Positions 5,360 to 5,726 of a stretch of DNA of 5,726 bases are shown here, one piece after another. Positions within the stretch are counted from its first letter, which is position 1. Each line of letters starts with the position of its first letter. The stretch covers positions 1-5,726 of the forward strand of contig JAIPFS010000103.1 in NCBI GenBank assembly GCA_021736545.1, read 5' to 3'. This DNA is from Spirochaetia bacterium. GTDB lineage: Bacteria > Spirochaetota > Spirochaetia > PWKH01. The translations under genes were made by a program, and so were the position numbers. The notes below the pieces were generated by a model. That model searched no databases. It was not told where the DNA came from and worked only from the letters and a program-made list of their open reading frames with translations.

Positions 5360-5726
5360 ATGAGTGAAAAACAGCGAGTTATAGTGGTTGGCGCGAGTAC
5401 TAAACCCCAGAGATACTCCTATAAAGCAGTAAAAATGTTATCCGAACATGGACACAAACCTATCCCGATCACCCTGAAGGATGAAGAGGTTCTGGGGTAT
5501 AAAGCACTGCATGATATCAGTGATGTAGAGGAAGAGGTTGATACAATCACCCTCTATATTGGTCCTAAAATTCTCAGAACCGTGGTAGATAAAATAATTG
5601 AAAAGCAGCCCAAACGCGTTATCATGAATCCTGGAACAGAAGATAAGGAAATGGCTGATAAGATTGAAAACGCAGGAATACCGGTTATTCAGGCATGCAC
5701 TCTAGTTATGCTTTCCACCAATCAGT
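5360..5726 (+). CDS. CoA-binding domain protein (CoA_binding_2, YccU-like), 3' end cut by window
   Basis: The 122 visible residues form a compact Rossmann-fold CoA-binding domain like the N-terminal domain of succinyl-CoA ligase alpha. The nucleotide loop is VVGAST (9-14), with YSYKAVKMLSEHGHKPIPI following. NPGTE is at 90-94 and ACTLVMLSTNQ at 112-122, where Cys113 is the usual conserved cysteine of this family. Family members of this type normally end just after the 'CTLVxLxTxQF' segment, so only a few residues are probably missing. The start is ATG 5360 with AAGGAT (5345-5350) 9 nt upstream. No catalytic partner domain is visible. The physiological role of these stand-alone domains is poorly known; CoA or nucleotide binding is a family prediction. 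It lies behind the tpx terminator, so it is probably a separate unit, though read-through is possible. Confidence 0.9.
   Translation, partial: MSEKQRVIVVGASTKPQRYSYKAVKMLSEHGHKPIPITLKDEEVLGYKALHDISDVEEEVDTITLYIGPKILRTVVDKIIEKQPKRVIMNPGTEDKEMADKIENAGIPVIQACTLVMLSTNQ

Overview
The window is bacterial chromosomal DNA of moderate AT content. It carries six protein genes with Shine-Dalgarno sites of variable strength, plus part of a regulatory RNA leader. The contents are housekeeping or accessory metabolism, stress defence and transport. I see no phage, transposon, CRISPR or conjugation genes. The T-box leader at the left edge points towards Firmicutes or another lineage that uses T-boxes. The protein genes are not diagnostic, and an anaerobic or microaerophilic bacterium from another phylum (for example a spirochaete) is not excluded.

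Left part, minus strand (1-436): a promoter and the first ~250 nt of a T-box riboswitch run off the left edge. The specifier reads ACC (Thr), so the gene beyond the edge is probably threonyl-tRNA synthetase or another threonine gene. An AT-rich spacer separates it from the next block.

Minus-strand metabolic block (437-2573): in transcription order, a MarR-family regulator, a 210-nt gap containing degenerate 8-bp tandem repeats, then a tight two-gene unit. That unit is a classical short-chain dehydrogenase/reductase followed after 7 nt by an acetoacetate-decarboxylase-family protein. The SDR and ADC-like enzymes probably act on the same carbonyl or keto-acid chemistry. MarR may control them, itself, or the divergent transporter.

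Divergent intergenic region (2574-3081): about 500 nt without a convincing gene. It holds two clear inverted repeats: TTGACA-tatt-TGTCAA, and a 25-bp near-perfect palindrome 58 nt before the transporter start. Both look like operators.

Plus-strand block (3082-5726): a Na+-coupled aspartate/glutamate symporter of the DAACS family with hairpins after it; a 2-Cys thiol peroxidase (tpx) with its own promoter and a downstream hairpin terminator; and a CoA_binding_2 (YccU-like) protein cut by the right edge, probably only a few residues before its end. These look like separate transcription units rather than one operon.

The most notable items are the Thr T-box leader, the 25-bp operator before the symporter, and the SDR/ADC-like pair whose ADC member keeps the presumed Schiff-base lysine but lacks the adjacent second lysine.
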